Positions 1-6,287 of a stretch of 8,868 bases of DNA are shown piece by piece (position 1 is the stretch's first letter; each line of letters begins with the position of its first letter). This DNA comes from an uncultured Burkholderiales bacterium. GTDB lineage: Bacteria > Pseudomonadota > Gammaproteobacteria > Burkholderiales > Burkholderiaceae_C. The notes under the pieces are model-generated. The model had not been told where the DNA came from, made no database searches, and saw nothing but the letters and a program-made list of their open reading frames with translations. Position numbers and translations under genes: made by a program. Location of the stretch: positions 1 to 8,868 of the forward strand of contig CAJBLW010000165.1 of NCBI GenBank assembly GCA_903953985.1. Direction: 5' to 3'.

Positions 1-181
1 CGAGCGGGTGCACAGCCGGGGTGGCTTGCTTGACAAAGTGTGGGGTGACCACGTCTACATCGAAGAGCGCACGGTGGATGTGCACGTCAAACGCCTGCGC
101 GAGTCGCTGGGCGAGGCAGGCCAGATGATTGAGACCGTGCGCGGTGCCGGCTACCGTTTCACCTCGAATCCCTCTGTTTGA
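1..181 (+). CDS. phoB: PhoB-type response regulator, C-terminal fragment (5' end outside window)
   Basis: This is the last 59 residues of an OmpR/PhoB-family response regulator; the reading frame is already open at base 2 and ends with TGA at 179-181. The visible part is the end of the winged-helix DNA-binding domain: a VWGD segment, the recognition-helix region RTVDVHVKRLR, and the C-terminal wing hairpin VRGAGYRF. These are family hallmarks. The receiver domain with its phosphorylated Asp lies outside the window. phoR starts 13 bases after the stop, so the two are almost certainly co-transcribed as a cognate pair. Calling it PhoB rather than another OmpR-family regulator rests mainly on the PhoR-like partner. 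A PhoB regulator would activate phosphate-starvation genes by binding Pho boxes, two candidates for which are seen at 5546-5586. Confidence 0.88.
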   Translation, partial: ERVHSRGGLLDKVWGDHVYIEERTVDVHVKRLRESLGEAGQMIETVRGAGYRFTSNPSV

Positions 182-194
182 AGCCAGGTTCATC

Positions 195-1520
195 ATGTTT
201 TTTTCGCTTCTCGAAATGCTCCTTTTGGCGGGCTTGGCGGGAACAACTGGCTGGTTTCTGGGTGGTGCCCTAGGTGCCTTTCTGGGGGCCTTTTTTGCTT
301 TGTTCATTTACAGCTCAACGCTGCAGTGGAAGCTGGACCGGCTCGAGCAATGGCTGAGTGCGCCGGGCTTGCGTCAGGACCCGCCTTGGCAGGGTGTTTG
401 GCGCGAGATCGCTGAGCGGGTGCAGCGCTTGCTGCGCCAGCAGGAAAGACTGGCCGCTGTGCACCAAAAACAGCTGCAGGATTTTTTGCAGGCGATCCAG
501 GCTTCGCCCAATGGCGTGATTTTGCTGGACGAGCAAGCCCGCATTGAATGGTGCAACGACACCGCTGCGGCGCATCTGGGTCTGGATGCAAAAAGAGACC
601 ACCTGCAGCACATCGTTCACCTGGTGCGAGACCCGGTTTTTGCTCGGTACTTCGCGCAGGACAACCACGCTTCGGAGGCGGTCATTGCGGGCCGCGCCAG
701 CTCGGCCTTGAACCTCCAAAAACTCTCGGTGCAGCTGCACGCCTATGGGGAAGGGCGTTCGCTGCTTTTGACGCGCGACATCACGGCTGTATCACAGGCC
801 GATGCCATGCGCCGTGATTTTGTGGCCAATGTGTCGCACGAGATTCGCACGCCCTTGACGGTGCTCAGCGGCTTTGTCGAGACGCTGCAGTCCATCCCCT
901 TGGGCGCAGACGAAACCCAGCACTACCTGCAACTCATGTCGGCACAATCGGACCGCATGCAGTCCTTGGTGGTGGATTTGTTGATGCTGTCGCAACTCGA
1001 AGGCAGCCAATTACCCAGCACCCAGGAGAAGGTCTCTTTGGCGGCCTTGATGTTGCAAGTGACCACCGAAGGGCAGGCCTTCTCGGAATGGATGGCCAAC
1101 AAAGGCGAGGGTCCCGTGCACCAATTGGAATTTGCCTCGGTGCCTGATTTGTATTTGCTGGGTGCGCGCTCGGAGTTGTTGAGCGCGGTCTCCAATTTGG
1201 TCAGCAATGCGATCCGTTACACCCCATTGGGGGAGCGCATCCAGATCCATTGGTCCAGCACCCCCGAGGGTTTGATGTTCATCGTCAAGGACTCAGGCCC
1301 GGGCATTGCGGCCGAGCATCTGCCGCGTTTGGCCGAGCGTTTTTACCGGGTGGACCGCAGCCGTTCCAGAGAAACCGGTGGCACCGGTCTGGGCCTGGCC
1401 ATCACCAAGCACGTCATGCAACGCCACGGTGGCGAGTTGCGCATTGAAAGCGTGGTGGGTCAGGGCTCCACATTCAAGCTGGTGTTTCCGCAAAGCCGAG
1501 TGGTGGTCGACTTGGGCTGA
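195..1520 (+). CDS. phoR: Phosphate regulon sensor histidine kinase PhoR
   Basis: Membrane sensor kinase, 441 residues, which would phosphorylate or dephosphorylate PhoB according to phosphate supply. Residues 2-41 are hydrophobic and read as two closely spaced membrane helices with almost no periplasmic loop, the usual PhoR topology. A PAS domain follows at about 96-198 (ASPNGVILLD...WCND). The dimerisation/phosphoacceptor domain carries the H-box NVSHEIRTPLT with His215. The ATPase domain shows the N-box NLVSNAIRY (Asn338), the G1 box DSGPGI (366-371), the F-box ERFYRVDRS and the G2 box GGTGLGL (395-401), so all catalytic elements are intact. I chose ATG 195, just before the first membrane helix, over an upstream TTG at 129 that would lie within phoB; a modest AGG at 186-188 precedes it. 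In many Burkholderiales the pst-phoU genes precede phoBR and ppk follows; here ugd follows instead. Confidence 0.93.
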   Translation: MFFSLLEMLLLAGLAGTTGWFLGGALGAFLGAFFALFIYSSTLQWKLDRLEQWLSAPGLRQDPPWQGVWREIAERVQRLLRQQERLAAVHQKQLQDFLQAIQASPNGVILLDEQARIEWCNDTAAAHLGLDAKRDHLQHIVHLVRDPVFARYFAQDNHASEAVIAGRASSALNLQKLSVQLHAYGEGRSLLLTRDITAVSQADAMRRDFVANVSHEIRTPLTVLSGFVETLQSIPLGADETQHYLQLMSAQSDRMQSLVVDLLMLSQLEGSQLPSTQEKVSLAALMLQVTTEGQAFSEWMANKGEGPVHQLEFASVPDLYLLGARSELLSAVSNLVSNAIRYTPLGERIQIHWSSTPEGLMFIVKDSGPGIAAEHLPRLAERFYRVDRSRSRETGGTGLGLAITKHVMQRHGGELRIESVVGQGSTFKLVFPQSRVVVDLG

Positions 1521-1533
1521 GCCTCGGGGCGAT

Positions 1534-1558
1534 GGGCGTTCAGATGCGCCCGGTTTTT
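1534..1558 (+). terminator. Probable rho-independent terminator after phoR
   Basis: A short GC stem, GGGCG (1534-1538) with CGCCC (1547-1551), can be extended inward by one T-G wobble pair. It is followed by GG and a five-T run at 1554-1558. It lies 14 bases past the phoR stop, the right place to end the phoBR transcript and isolate ugd. The stem is only 5-6 bp, so termination may be partial. Confidence 0.5.
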
Positions 1559-1578
1559 GAACTCACCCGAAAGACACG

Positions 1579-1618
1579 CCAGCGTTGTCGTGATTTCTTC
1601 ATGGAAATGACACGCTGG
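1579..1618. repeat. Imperfect dyad / hairpin upstream of ugd
   Basis: CCAGCGT (1579-1585) is the exact reverse complement of ACGCTGG (1612-1618). After a one-base bulge GTC (1587-1589) pairs with GAC (1609-1611), and after a three-base bulge ATTT (1593-1596) pairs with AAAT (1605-1608), leaving an 8-base loop. No T-run follows on either strand, so it does not look like a terminator. It ends 46 bases before the ugd start codon and could be a regulator-binding dyad or a 5'-leader structure. Confidence 0.5.
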
Positions 1619-1653
1619 ATTCACAGATGAGGTGGAACATGCAATGCAAACTT

Positions 1654-1658
1654 GGAGG
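1654..1658 (+). promoter_or_regulatory. Ribosome binding site GGAGG deciding the ugd start
   Basis: A perfect GGAGG sits 6 bases before ATG 1665. It argues for that start over the in-frame upstream GTG (1632) and ATG (1644), which would add 11 or 7 residues ahead of the Rossmann strand. Confidence 0.8.
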
Positions 1659-1664
1659 TTTGCC

Positions 1665-3098
1665 ATGCGTGTCACAGTCATCGGTTCGGGTTATGTCGGT
1701 TTGGTCACAGGCGCATGCTTGTCGGACCTGGGTTTCAAAGTGGTGTGCTTGGACAAGGATGAAGAAAAGATCCGTGCCCTGCAAGAAGGCGACGTGCCGA
1801 TTTACGAGCCGGGCCTCAAAGAACTGCTCACACGCAACCGGGCCGATGGACGCATTCGCTTCACCAGCGATGCCTGTGAGGCGATCGAGCATGGCGACAT
1901 CCTGTTCATTGCCGTGGGCACGCCCCCGGCCGAAGATGGTTCGGCTGACTTGGGGCACGTTTTGGCAGTGGCGGCCACCGTTGGACGGCACCTGAAGGGT
2001 TTCAAGTTGGTGGTCAATAAATCCACGGTGCCCGTGGGGACGGCCGACAAAGTGCGTGCTGCGATTTCGCATGAGTTGGTGCACAGGGGCATGTCGCCGG
2101 AGTTGTTCGATGTGGTGTCCAATCCGGAATTCCTGAAAGAAGGGGCCGCCATTGACGATTTCATGCGACCAGACCGGATTGTGGTGGGTGTGGATGAGGG
2201 CCTGCACCATGCCCGCAGCCGCCGCATGATGGGTGATTTGTATGCCAGTTTCAACCGCCACCATGCCCGCACCGTGTGGATGGATGTGCGCAGTGCCGAG
2301 TTGACCAAATACGCGGCCAATGCCATGTTGGCCGCCCGCATTTCGTTCATGAATGAAATGGCCAACCTGGCCGATGTGCTGGGGGCCGATGTGGACCACA
2401 TTCGCCGCGGCATTGGGGCTGACAGTCGCATTGGCCACAGCTTTTTGTATGCGGGTTGTGGCTATGGGGGCAGTTGCTTTCCAAAAGACACGCAGGCGTT
2501 GGTCAACACCGCCAAATCCCATGGGCACAGCATGGCGGTGGTCAGTGCCACGGAGCTGGTCAATGAGCGACAAAAAACAATTTTGGTGGACCGCTTGACG
2601 CAGCGCATGGGGCCCGATTTGACAGGCCGAACAATAGCGGTGTGGGGCTTGGCTTTCAAGCCCAACACGGATGACATGCGCGAGGCCCCCAGCCGCGTGG
2701 TGATCCATCAATTGTTGTTGCGCGGTGCACAGGTCAGTGCCTTTGACCCTGTGGCAGGTCCTCATGCCCTGCAGGCTTTGCGTTTGGATCTGAGCCAAGA
2801 GCCGCATCTGCTGGAGCGCTTTGAATTGGCAGCTTCAGACATGCAGGCCTTGGAGGGTGCGGACGCCTTGATGGTGTTGACCGAGTGGAAAAATTTCCAC
2901 AACCCGGATTTCGAGGCCATGAAGGCCCTGATGCGCAAACCCTTCATTCTGGATGGCAGAAACCTCTACAACCCGGAAGCCCTGAGCGAATTGGGTGTGG
3001 CCTACCAAGGTGTGGGCAGGCGCAATGATTTGGCGCAACTGATGGATTTTGGCGTTCCGACCGAAGCGCCCACCGCTGTTGAACTCATGAATGCCTAA
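1665..3098 (+). CDS. ugd: UDP-glucose 6-dehydrogenase
   Basis: NAD-dependent enzyme, 477 residues, oxidising UDP-glucose in two steps to UDP-glucuronate, a cytoplasmic precursor for uronic-acid polysaccharides and glucuronosyl lipids. The N-terminal Rossmann fold opens at residue 2 with VTVIGSGYVGLVTG (GxGxxG). The substrate/cofactor motifs FIAVGTPP, KSTVPVGT and NPEFLKEG follow. The central helix carries SAELTKYAAN with Lys215. The catalytic cysteine is Cys271 in GCGYGGSCFPKD, with Asp275 just after. The C-terminal UDP-binding domain begins near WGLAFKPNTDDMREAPS (327-343). All key residues are present and the length is ordinary for the family. The start is fixed by a strong GGAGG and by the Rossmann strand following at once. 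It overlaps lplT by 8 bases, so the two are probably translationally coupled. Its position after phoBR is suggestive of a phosphate link, but the only Pho-box-like sequence upstream is poor (11/18). Confidence 0.95.
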   Translation: MRVTVIGSGYVGLVTGACLSDLGFKVVCLDKDEEKIRALQEGDVPIYEPGLKELLTRNRADGRIRFTSDACEAIEHGDILFIAVGTPPAEDGSADLGHVLAVAATVGRHLKGFKLVVNKSTVPVGTADKVRAAISHELVHRGMSPELFDVVSNPEFLKEGAAIDDFMRPDRIVVGVDEGLHHARSRRMMGDLYASFNRHHARTVWMDVRSAELTKYAANAMLAARISFMNEMANLADVLGADVDHIRRGIGADSRIGHSFLYAGCGYGGSCFPKDTQALVNTAKSHGHSMAVVSATELVNERQKTILVDRLTQRMGPDLTGRTIAVWGLAFKPNTDDMREAPSRVVIHQLLLRGAQVSAFDPVAGPHALQALRLDLSQEPHLLERFELAASDMQALEGADALMVLTEWKNFHNPDFEAMKALMRKPFILDGRNLYNPEALSELGVAYQGVGRRNDLAQLMDFGVPTEAPTAVELMNA

Positions 3099-4332
3099 GG
3101 GCTTTGCTTTTTTGATCCTGGCCCAGTTTTTCAGTGGGCTGGCAGACAACGCCTTTTTATTGCTGGGCATTTACTTTTTGCAAGAGCAAGGCTATCCGGC
3201 ATGGTGGGCCCCCCTGCTGAAAATGGTCTTCACTTTGTCTTATGTGGTGTTGGCCAGCGTGGTGGGGCCTGTGGCTGATACCTTTCAAAAACGCCACGTC
3301 ATGATGGCGATGAATGGGCTCAAGTTGGTGTCGGTCGTCTTGTTGTGGACTGGCGTCAGCCCTCTGGTGGCCTTCGCCCTGACCGGCTTTGCGGCCTCTG
3401 TCTATGCCCCCGCGAAATATGGCTTGCTCACTGAAACCGTGCCTTCGGCCAGTTTGGTCAAAGCCAATGCCTTTCTGGAGGTGTCGGTTGTGCTCTCTGT
3501 TTTATGGGGTGTGGTGCTGGGTGGGTGGCTGATGGGCTCAGGGTCTTGGGGGGATGATGGGCCCCAAAGTGTCTTGGCTTGGGCCACAACCGATTGGCTG
3601 GTTGAAACCCAAATCGGTTTTGGTTTGGGCGTGATCTGCCTGTTGTATGTGATGTCTGCCGTGCTCAACATCGGGATGTATGCCTTGCGTTCGCCCAGGC
3701 AATCGGCGTGGTCTTGGGCGGATATTCGTTGGTCGGCTTTTTGGGTCAACCACTTGAACCTGTGGCGAGACCCCTTGGGGGGCGTTTCTTTGCGGGTCAC
3801 GACGTTCAGCTGGGGGGTGGGTGCTGTGCTGCAGTTCTTGGTCCTGGTGTGGGCGCAGACGCAGGCCGGCTTGACTTTGCAAGCCGGGGCTTATTTGCAA
3901 GGTCTGGTGGCACTGGGGGTGATCGGTGGCGCTGTCATGGCGGCGCTCACCTGTCGCATCTTTCGCGCCCGACGGCAGAGGGTCTGGGCGGTGGTGTTGG
4001 CTTGCTTGATGCCTGCTTTGGCCCTGACGCAAAGCCTGTGGCTGGCCGTGCCCATGATGCTGGCGGCAGGCTGTGCGGGTGGCATGTTGCTGGTGCCCAT
4101 GAATGCCTTGTTGCAACACCGGGGCCTCAAAATCATGCCGCCTGGGCGTTCGATTGCCGTGCAGGGCTTCAACGAAAACCTGAGTGTGTTGGTGATGCTG
4201 GGCTTGTACAGCCTGCTGTTGGCCTGGGATTGGCCCCTGTTGGCCATGATGCTGTGCTTGTCTTTGCCTCTGTGGCTGGCCGTTTTGCCGTGGCGCCGCA
4301 GGGTCGTCAAGCGGGGTTCAACGCTCAGTTAG
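3091..4332 (+). CDS. lplT: Lysophospholipid transporter LplT (MFS)
   Basis: Inner-membrane major-facilitator transporter, 413 residues, of the LplT family, which flips lysophospholipids such as lyso-PE inward for re-acylation. The sequence closely follows the family pattern: AQFFSGLADNAFLL in the first helix (Asp19-Asn20), the loop motif GPVADTFQKRHVMM (59-72), NGLKLV, and VYAPAKYGLLTE (104-115) followed by LVKANAFLE. The rest is a run of hydrophobic helices consistent with 11-12 membrane spans. It has the transporter part only; the acyltransferase (Aas) that accompanies or is fused to it in some bacteria is not in this window. ATG 3091 lies inside the ugd 3' end with no good Shine-Dalgarno, fitting translational coupling. 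The 3' end overlaps the convergent glycosyltransferase gene by 15 bases. Confidence 0.92.
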   Translation: MPKGFAFLILAQFFSGLADNAFLLLGIYFLQEQGYPAWWAPLLKMVFTLSYVVLASVVGPVADTFQKRHVMMAMNGLKLVSVVLLWTGVSPLVAFALTGFAASVYAPAKYGLLTETVPSASLVKANAFLEVSVVLSVLWGVVLGGWLMGSGSWGDDGPQSVLAWATTDWLVETQIGFGLGVICLLYVMSAVLNIGMYALRSPRQSAWSWADIRWSAFWVNHLNLWRDPLGGVSLRVTTFSWGVGAVLQFLVLVWAQTQAGLTLQAGAYLQGLVALGVIGGAVMAALTCRIFRARRQRVWAVVLACLMPALALTQSLWLAVPMMLAAGCAGGMLLVPMNALLQHRGLKIMPPGRSIAVQGFNENLSVLVMLGLYSLLLAWDWPLLAMMLCLSLPLWLAVLPWRRRVVKRGSTLS

Positions 4333-5523
4333 CGCACCCGTCAGGACCCTTCGGAACATGTTCTCCACCTCGGTGGCAATGCTGGACCATTCCCATTTTC
4401 GAATGCTGGCCGCTGCGTTCAATCGAGCCGCTTGCAAGGTCGAGGCTTTTTGTGAGATGGCCAAAGCACGCAAGACAAAGCGTTGCGCATCTTCACCTGG
4501 AACGAGCCAGCCATTGTGTTCGTCGTCAATGACTTCTTTGGCGGCGGCACAGTCAAACGCCAAGACTGGGGTGCCGCTGGCCAGGGCTTCCAAGGTCACG
4601 TTGCCAAAGGTTTCGGTGAGGCTGGGGAACATGAACAAATCGGCACTGGCGTAGGCCACGGCCAATTGTGCTTGGCTGGCCATGCCCATGAAGATGGCGT
4701 CCGGGCACTCGGCTTGGAGTTTGGCCCGGTAAGGGCCATCGCCGCAAAAAACAAGTTTCACTGGACGGTTGTTTTGTTTCATGGCCTGGTAAGTTTTGAC
4801 CGTCAAATCCAGATTTTTTTCTGCCGCCAGGCGCCCTACCGACAAGATGACCAGGGTCTGGTCATCGGTGTGCCATTGACTGCGCAAGCTGGTGCTGCGT
4901 TTGTCGGGCGTGAACAGTTGTGTGTCCACGCCGCGGGCCACCACCTGGAGGTTGTGAAACCCCAAGATTTTGAGCTGGTCGTGCATGGCCTGGGTAGGCA
5001 CCATGGTGCACAAGGTGCGGTTGTGAAATTTTCGCAAATAAGCCACGATGGGTTTTTGCAGCCAACCGACACCGTAGTGCTTGCTGTAGCTCTGAAAATT
5101 GGTTCTGAAGTCGGAGGTGACGGGCAAACGCAAGACCCTGGCCGCTTGCAGGGCGGACCATCCCAGCGGCCCCTCTGTGGCGATGTGCACCAAGTCGGGC
5201 CTTTGCAGACTCCAGGCCTTGATCAGTGATTTTTTGCTGGGAAATCCCAGCTTGAGCTGGGGGTAGCGTGGGATGGGCATGCCCTTGATCAGCAGCTCAC
5301 TCCAGCCCTCCCGATGGCTTTCGGTTTCATGGCGGTCTTGCCGGGGACGAATGAGCTGGATCGTGTGTTGGCGTTGGCTCAGCTCTTGGATCAGGCGCGA
5401 AAGCGTCAGTGCAACGCCATTGACCTCGGGGGGCCAGGTTTCGGTCACCACCGCAATGCGCAATGAGGCGTTGGCGGGCACAAAGTTTTCGACCCAGAAG
5501 GACGCATTGTCTTGTTCTTGCAT
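4318..5523 (-). CDS. GT4-family glycosyltransferase (possible glycolipid synthase)
   Basis: GT-B fold retaining glycosyltransferase of family GT4, 401 residues. The N-terminal acceptor domain begins at residue 21 with LRIAVVTETWPPEVNGVALT, the glycine-containing loop typical of the MgtA/SqdX-like branch, then VHIATEGPLGWSA and TSDFRTNFQSYSKHYG. The donor domain has ILSVGRLAAEKNLDL (226-240), FCGDGPYR (259-266) and the EX7E motif with Glu304 and Glu312 in ETFGNVTLE, followed by ALASGTPVLAFD. Relatives use UDP- or GDP-sugars and modify diacylglycerol, phosphatidylinositol or polysaccharide acceptors, so donor and acceptor cannot be read from sequence alone. ugd nearby makes UDP-glucuronate or UDP-glucose plausible donors. 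The start ATG 5523 is the most upstream in-frame ATG after an in-frame TGA; the Shine-Dalgarno is poor. A Pho-box-like sequence lies 22 bases upstream in the right orientation. No signal peptide or membrane helix is evident. Confidence 0.88.
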   Translation of the reverse strand: MQEQDNASFWVENFVPANASLRIAVVTETWPPEVNGVALTLSRLIQELSQRQHTIQLIRPRQDRHETESHREGWSELLIKGMPIPRYPQLKLGFPSKKSLIKAWSLQRPDLVHIATEGPLGWSALQAARVLRLPVTSDFRTNFQSYSKHYGVGWLQKPIVAYLRKFHNRTLCTMVPTQAMHDQLKILGFHNLQVVARGVDTQLFTPDKRSTSLRSQWHTDDQTLVILSVGRLAAEKNLDLTVKTYQAMKQNNRPVKLVFCGDGPYRAKLQAECPDAIFMGMASQAQLAVAYASADLFMFPSLTETFGNVTLEALASGTPVLAFDCAAAKEVIDDEHNGWLVPGEDAQRFVLRALAISQKASTLQAARLNAAASIRKWEWSSIATEVENMFRRVLTGALTER

Positions 5524-5545
5524 GGCTCGATGGTGACCGCAGGTT

Positions 5546-5563
5546 TTAACAGTTTGATGACAA
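5546..5563 (-). promoter_or_regulatory. Candidate Pho box facing the glycosyltransferase gene
   Basis: Read on the minus strand this is TTGTCATCAAACTGTTAA. Against the E. coli Pho-box consensus CTGTCATA(A/T)A(T/A)CTGTCA(C/T) it matches at 14 of 18 positions, with both 7-base half-sites recognisable at the expected 11-base period. It ends 22 bases before ATG 5523. The hexamer about 10 bases further on (CACCAT, 5535-5530) is a poor -10 box and would imply a very short leader, which is a weakness. TTGTCA could also be read as an ordinary -35 element. Confidence 0.5.
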
Positions 5564-5568
5564 AAGCC

Positions 5569-5586
5569 TTGTCACTGATTTTTCAC
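5569..5586 (+). promoter_or_regulatory. Candidate Pho box facing the DUF962-like gene
   Basis: TTGTCACTGATTTTTCAC matches the E. coli Pho-box consensus at 12 of 18 positions, with half-sites TTGTCAC and TTTTCAC exactly 11 bases apart. A GATGAT hexamer at 5597-5602 (4/6 to TATAAT) lies 10 bases downstream, the spacing usual in PhoB-activated promoters. That would put the transcript start near 5609, before the ribosome site at 5619-5625. It is back to back with the box at 5546-5563, 5 bases away, giving the inverted repeat TGACAA-N5-TTGTCA. Confidence 0.42.
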
Positions 5587-5618
5587 ACGAATTGATGATG
5601 ATCTTCATACATTCAACT

Positions 5619-5625
5619 AGAGGGG
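5619..5625 (+). promoter_or_regulatory. Ribosome binding site AGAGGGG deciding a GTG start
   Basis: AGAGGGG sits 5 bases before GTG 5631. The upstream in-frame ATGs (5592, 5595, 5598) have no comparable site and would add 13 residues with no family-like character, so GTG 5631 is preferred. Confidence 0.65.
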
Positions 5626-5630
5626 TTTCT

Positions 5631-6239
5631 GTGAAAGATTTTTTGAAAGCTTTGGAAGTGCAGCGTTGGGACGATCACCGTTACTACCACCATTGCCGCA
5701 TCAACCAGTCCTTGCACTTGCTCAGTGCCATGGCTTTCGTGGTGGCCTACGGCATGCTGTGGATCGATCCGGCCATGGCCGCGTTGCTGGCGTGGATGGT
5801 TTCCATGACCTCCAGGCAAGCTGGTCACTTTTTCTTTGAACCCTTGGGCTATGACCATGTCAACGAAGCCACTAACGACTTCAAGGAAGAGATCAAGGTG
5901 GGCTACAACTTGCGCCGCAAGGTGGTTCTTTTGAGTGTCTGGGCCCTGTTGCCTTTGGCCATTTACATGAATCCTGGCTTCATGGGTTTGCTGCCTGTGC
6001 ATGACACTTGGTTTGAGTTTATGCGGGCTGTAGGTTTTGCCTGGCTGTATTTGGGTGCGGCAGCTTTGCTGTTCCGTACGATTCATTTGTTTTTTCTGCA
6101 CGACGTGCAAACCGGGCTGGTCTGGATGACCAAGATCATCACCGATCCATTCCACGACATTTACCTGTACCACAGGGCGCCTTGGCAGTTGTTGCGGGGC
6201 GAGCGCTTTGCCGACAGCACGCTACACACTGGCCGCTGA
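5631..6239 (+). CDS. Histidine-rich integral membrane protein, weakly DUF962/Mpo1-like
   Basis: Membrane protein of 202 residues with a GTG start. I do not recognise it with certainty. Four hydrophobic segments lie at about 27-45, 47-69, 98-113 and 130-156. The N-terminal half has HRYYHHCRINQSLH (His16, 20, 21, Asn25, His29) and RQAGHFFFE (His66, Glu70). This order, with a His cluster, N-x(3)-H at a helix start, then GHxxxE at the end of the next helix, resembles DUF962/Mpo1 proteins, whose yeast member is an iron-dependent dioxygenase of 2-hydroxy fatty acids. A second conserved-looking cluster at the C-terminal end (His152, His157-Asp158, DPFHD at 172-176, YH at 180-181) is not part of that pattern as I know it. 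A diiron or other metal-dependent lipid enzyme is the best guess. It is divergent from the glycosyltransferase and shares its candidate Pho-regulated promoter region; a strong terminator follows 8 bases after the stop. Confidence 0.75.
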   Translation: MKDFLKALEVQRWDDHRYYHHCRINQSLHLLSAMAFVVAYGMLWIDPAMAALLAWMVSMTSRQAGHFFFEPLGYDHVNEATNDFKEEIKVGYNLRRKVVLLSVWALLPLAIYMNPGFMGLLPVHDTWFEFMRAVGFAWLYLGAAALLFRTIHLFFLHDVQTGLVWMTKIITDPFHDIYLYHRAPWQLLRGERFADSTLHTGR

Positions 6240-6247
6240 AAGTTTAG

Positions 6248-6282
6248 AACCCCGGTTCACTGTGCAACAGTGAACCGGGGTT
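6248..6282. terminator. Bidirectional rho-independent terminator
   Basis: A perfect 15-bp stem, AACCCCGGTTCACTG (6248-6262) and its complement (6268-6282), with a 5-base loop TGCAA. On the plus strand the stem runs into TTTGTCTT; on the minus strand into CTAAACTTT. It lies between two convergent stop codons (6239 plus, 6288 minus), so it most likely ends both transcripts. Confidence 0.88.
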
Positions 6283-6287
6283 TGTCT

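Noticed and set aside
129..194. Upstream TTG start adding 22 residues to PhoR
   Set aside because: It would overlap phoB by 53 bases and put a non-hydrophobic stretch before the first membrane helix; ATG 195 fits the family better.
1585..1602. Possible Pho box upstream of ugd (TTGTCGTGATTTCTTCAT)
   Set aside because: Only 11/18 to consensus; by hand estimate about one such match is expected by chance in a region this size, so it is not listed as a feature.
1599..2807. A 402-codon minus-strand open frame opposite ugd
   Set aside because: No recognisable domain, low-complexity His/Gln-rich composition typical of a shadow frame, and the plus strand encodes a complete ugd.
4483..5229. A 248-codon plus-strand open frame opposite the glycosyltransferase
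   Set aside because: No motif and no ribosome site; the minus-strand GT4 motifs are unambiguous.
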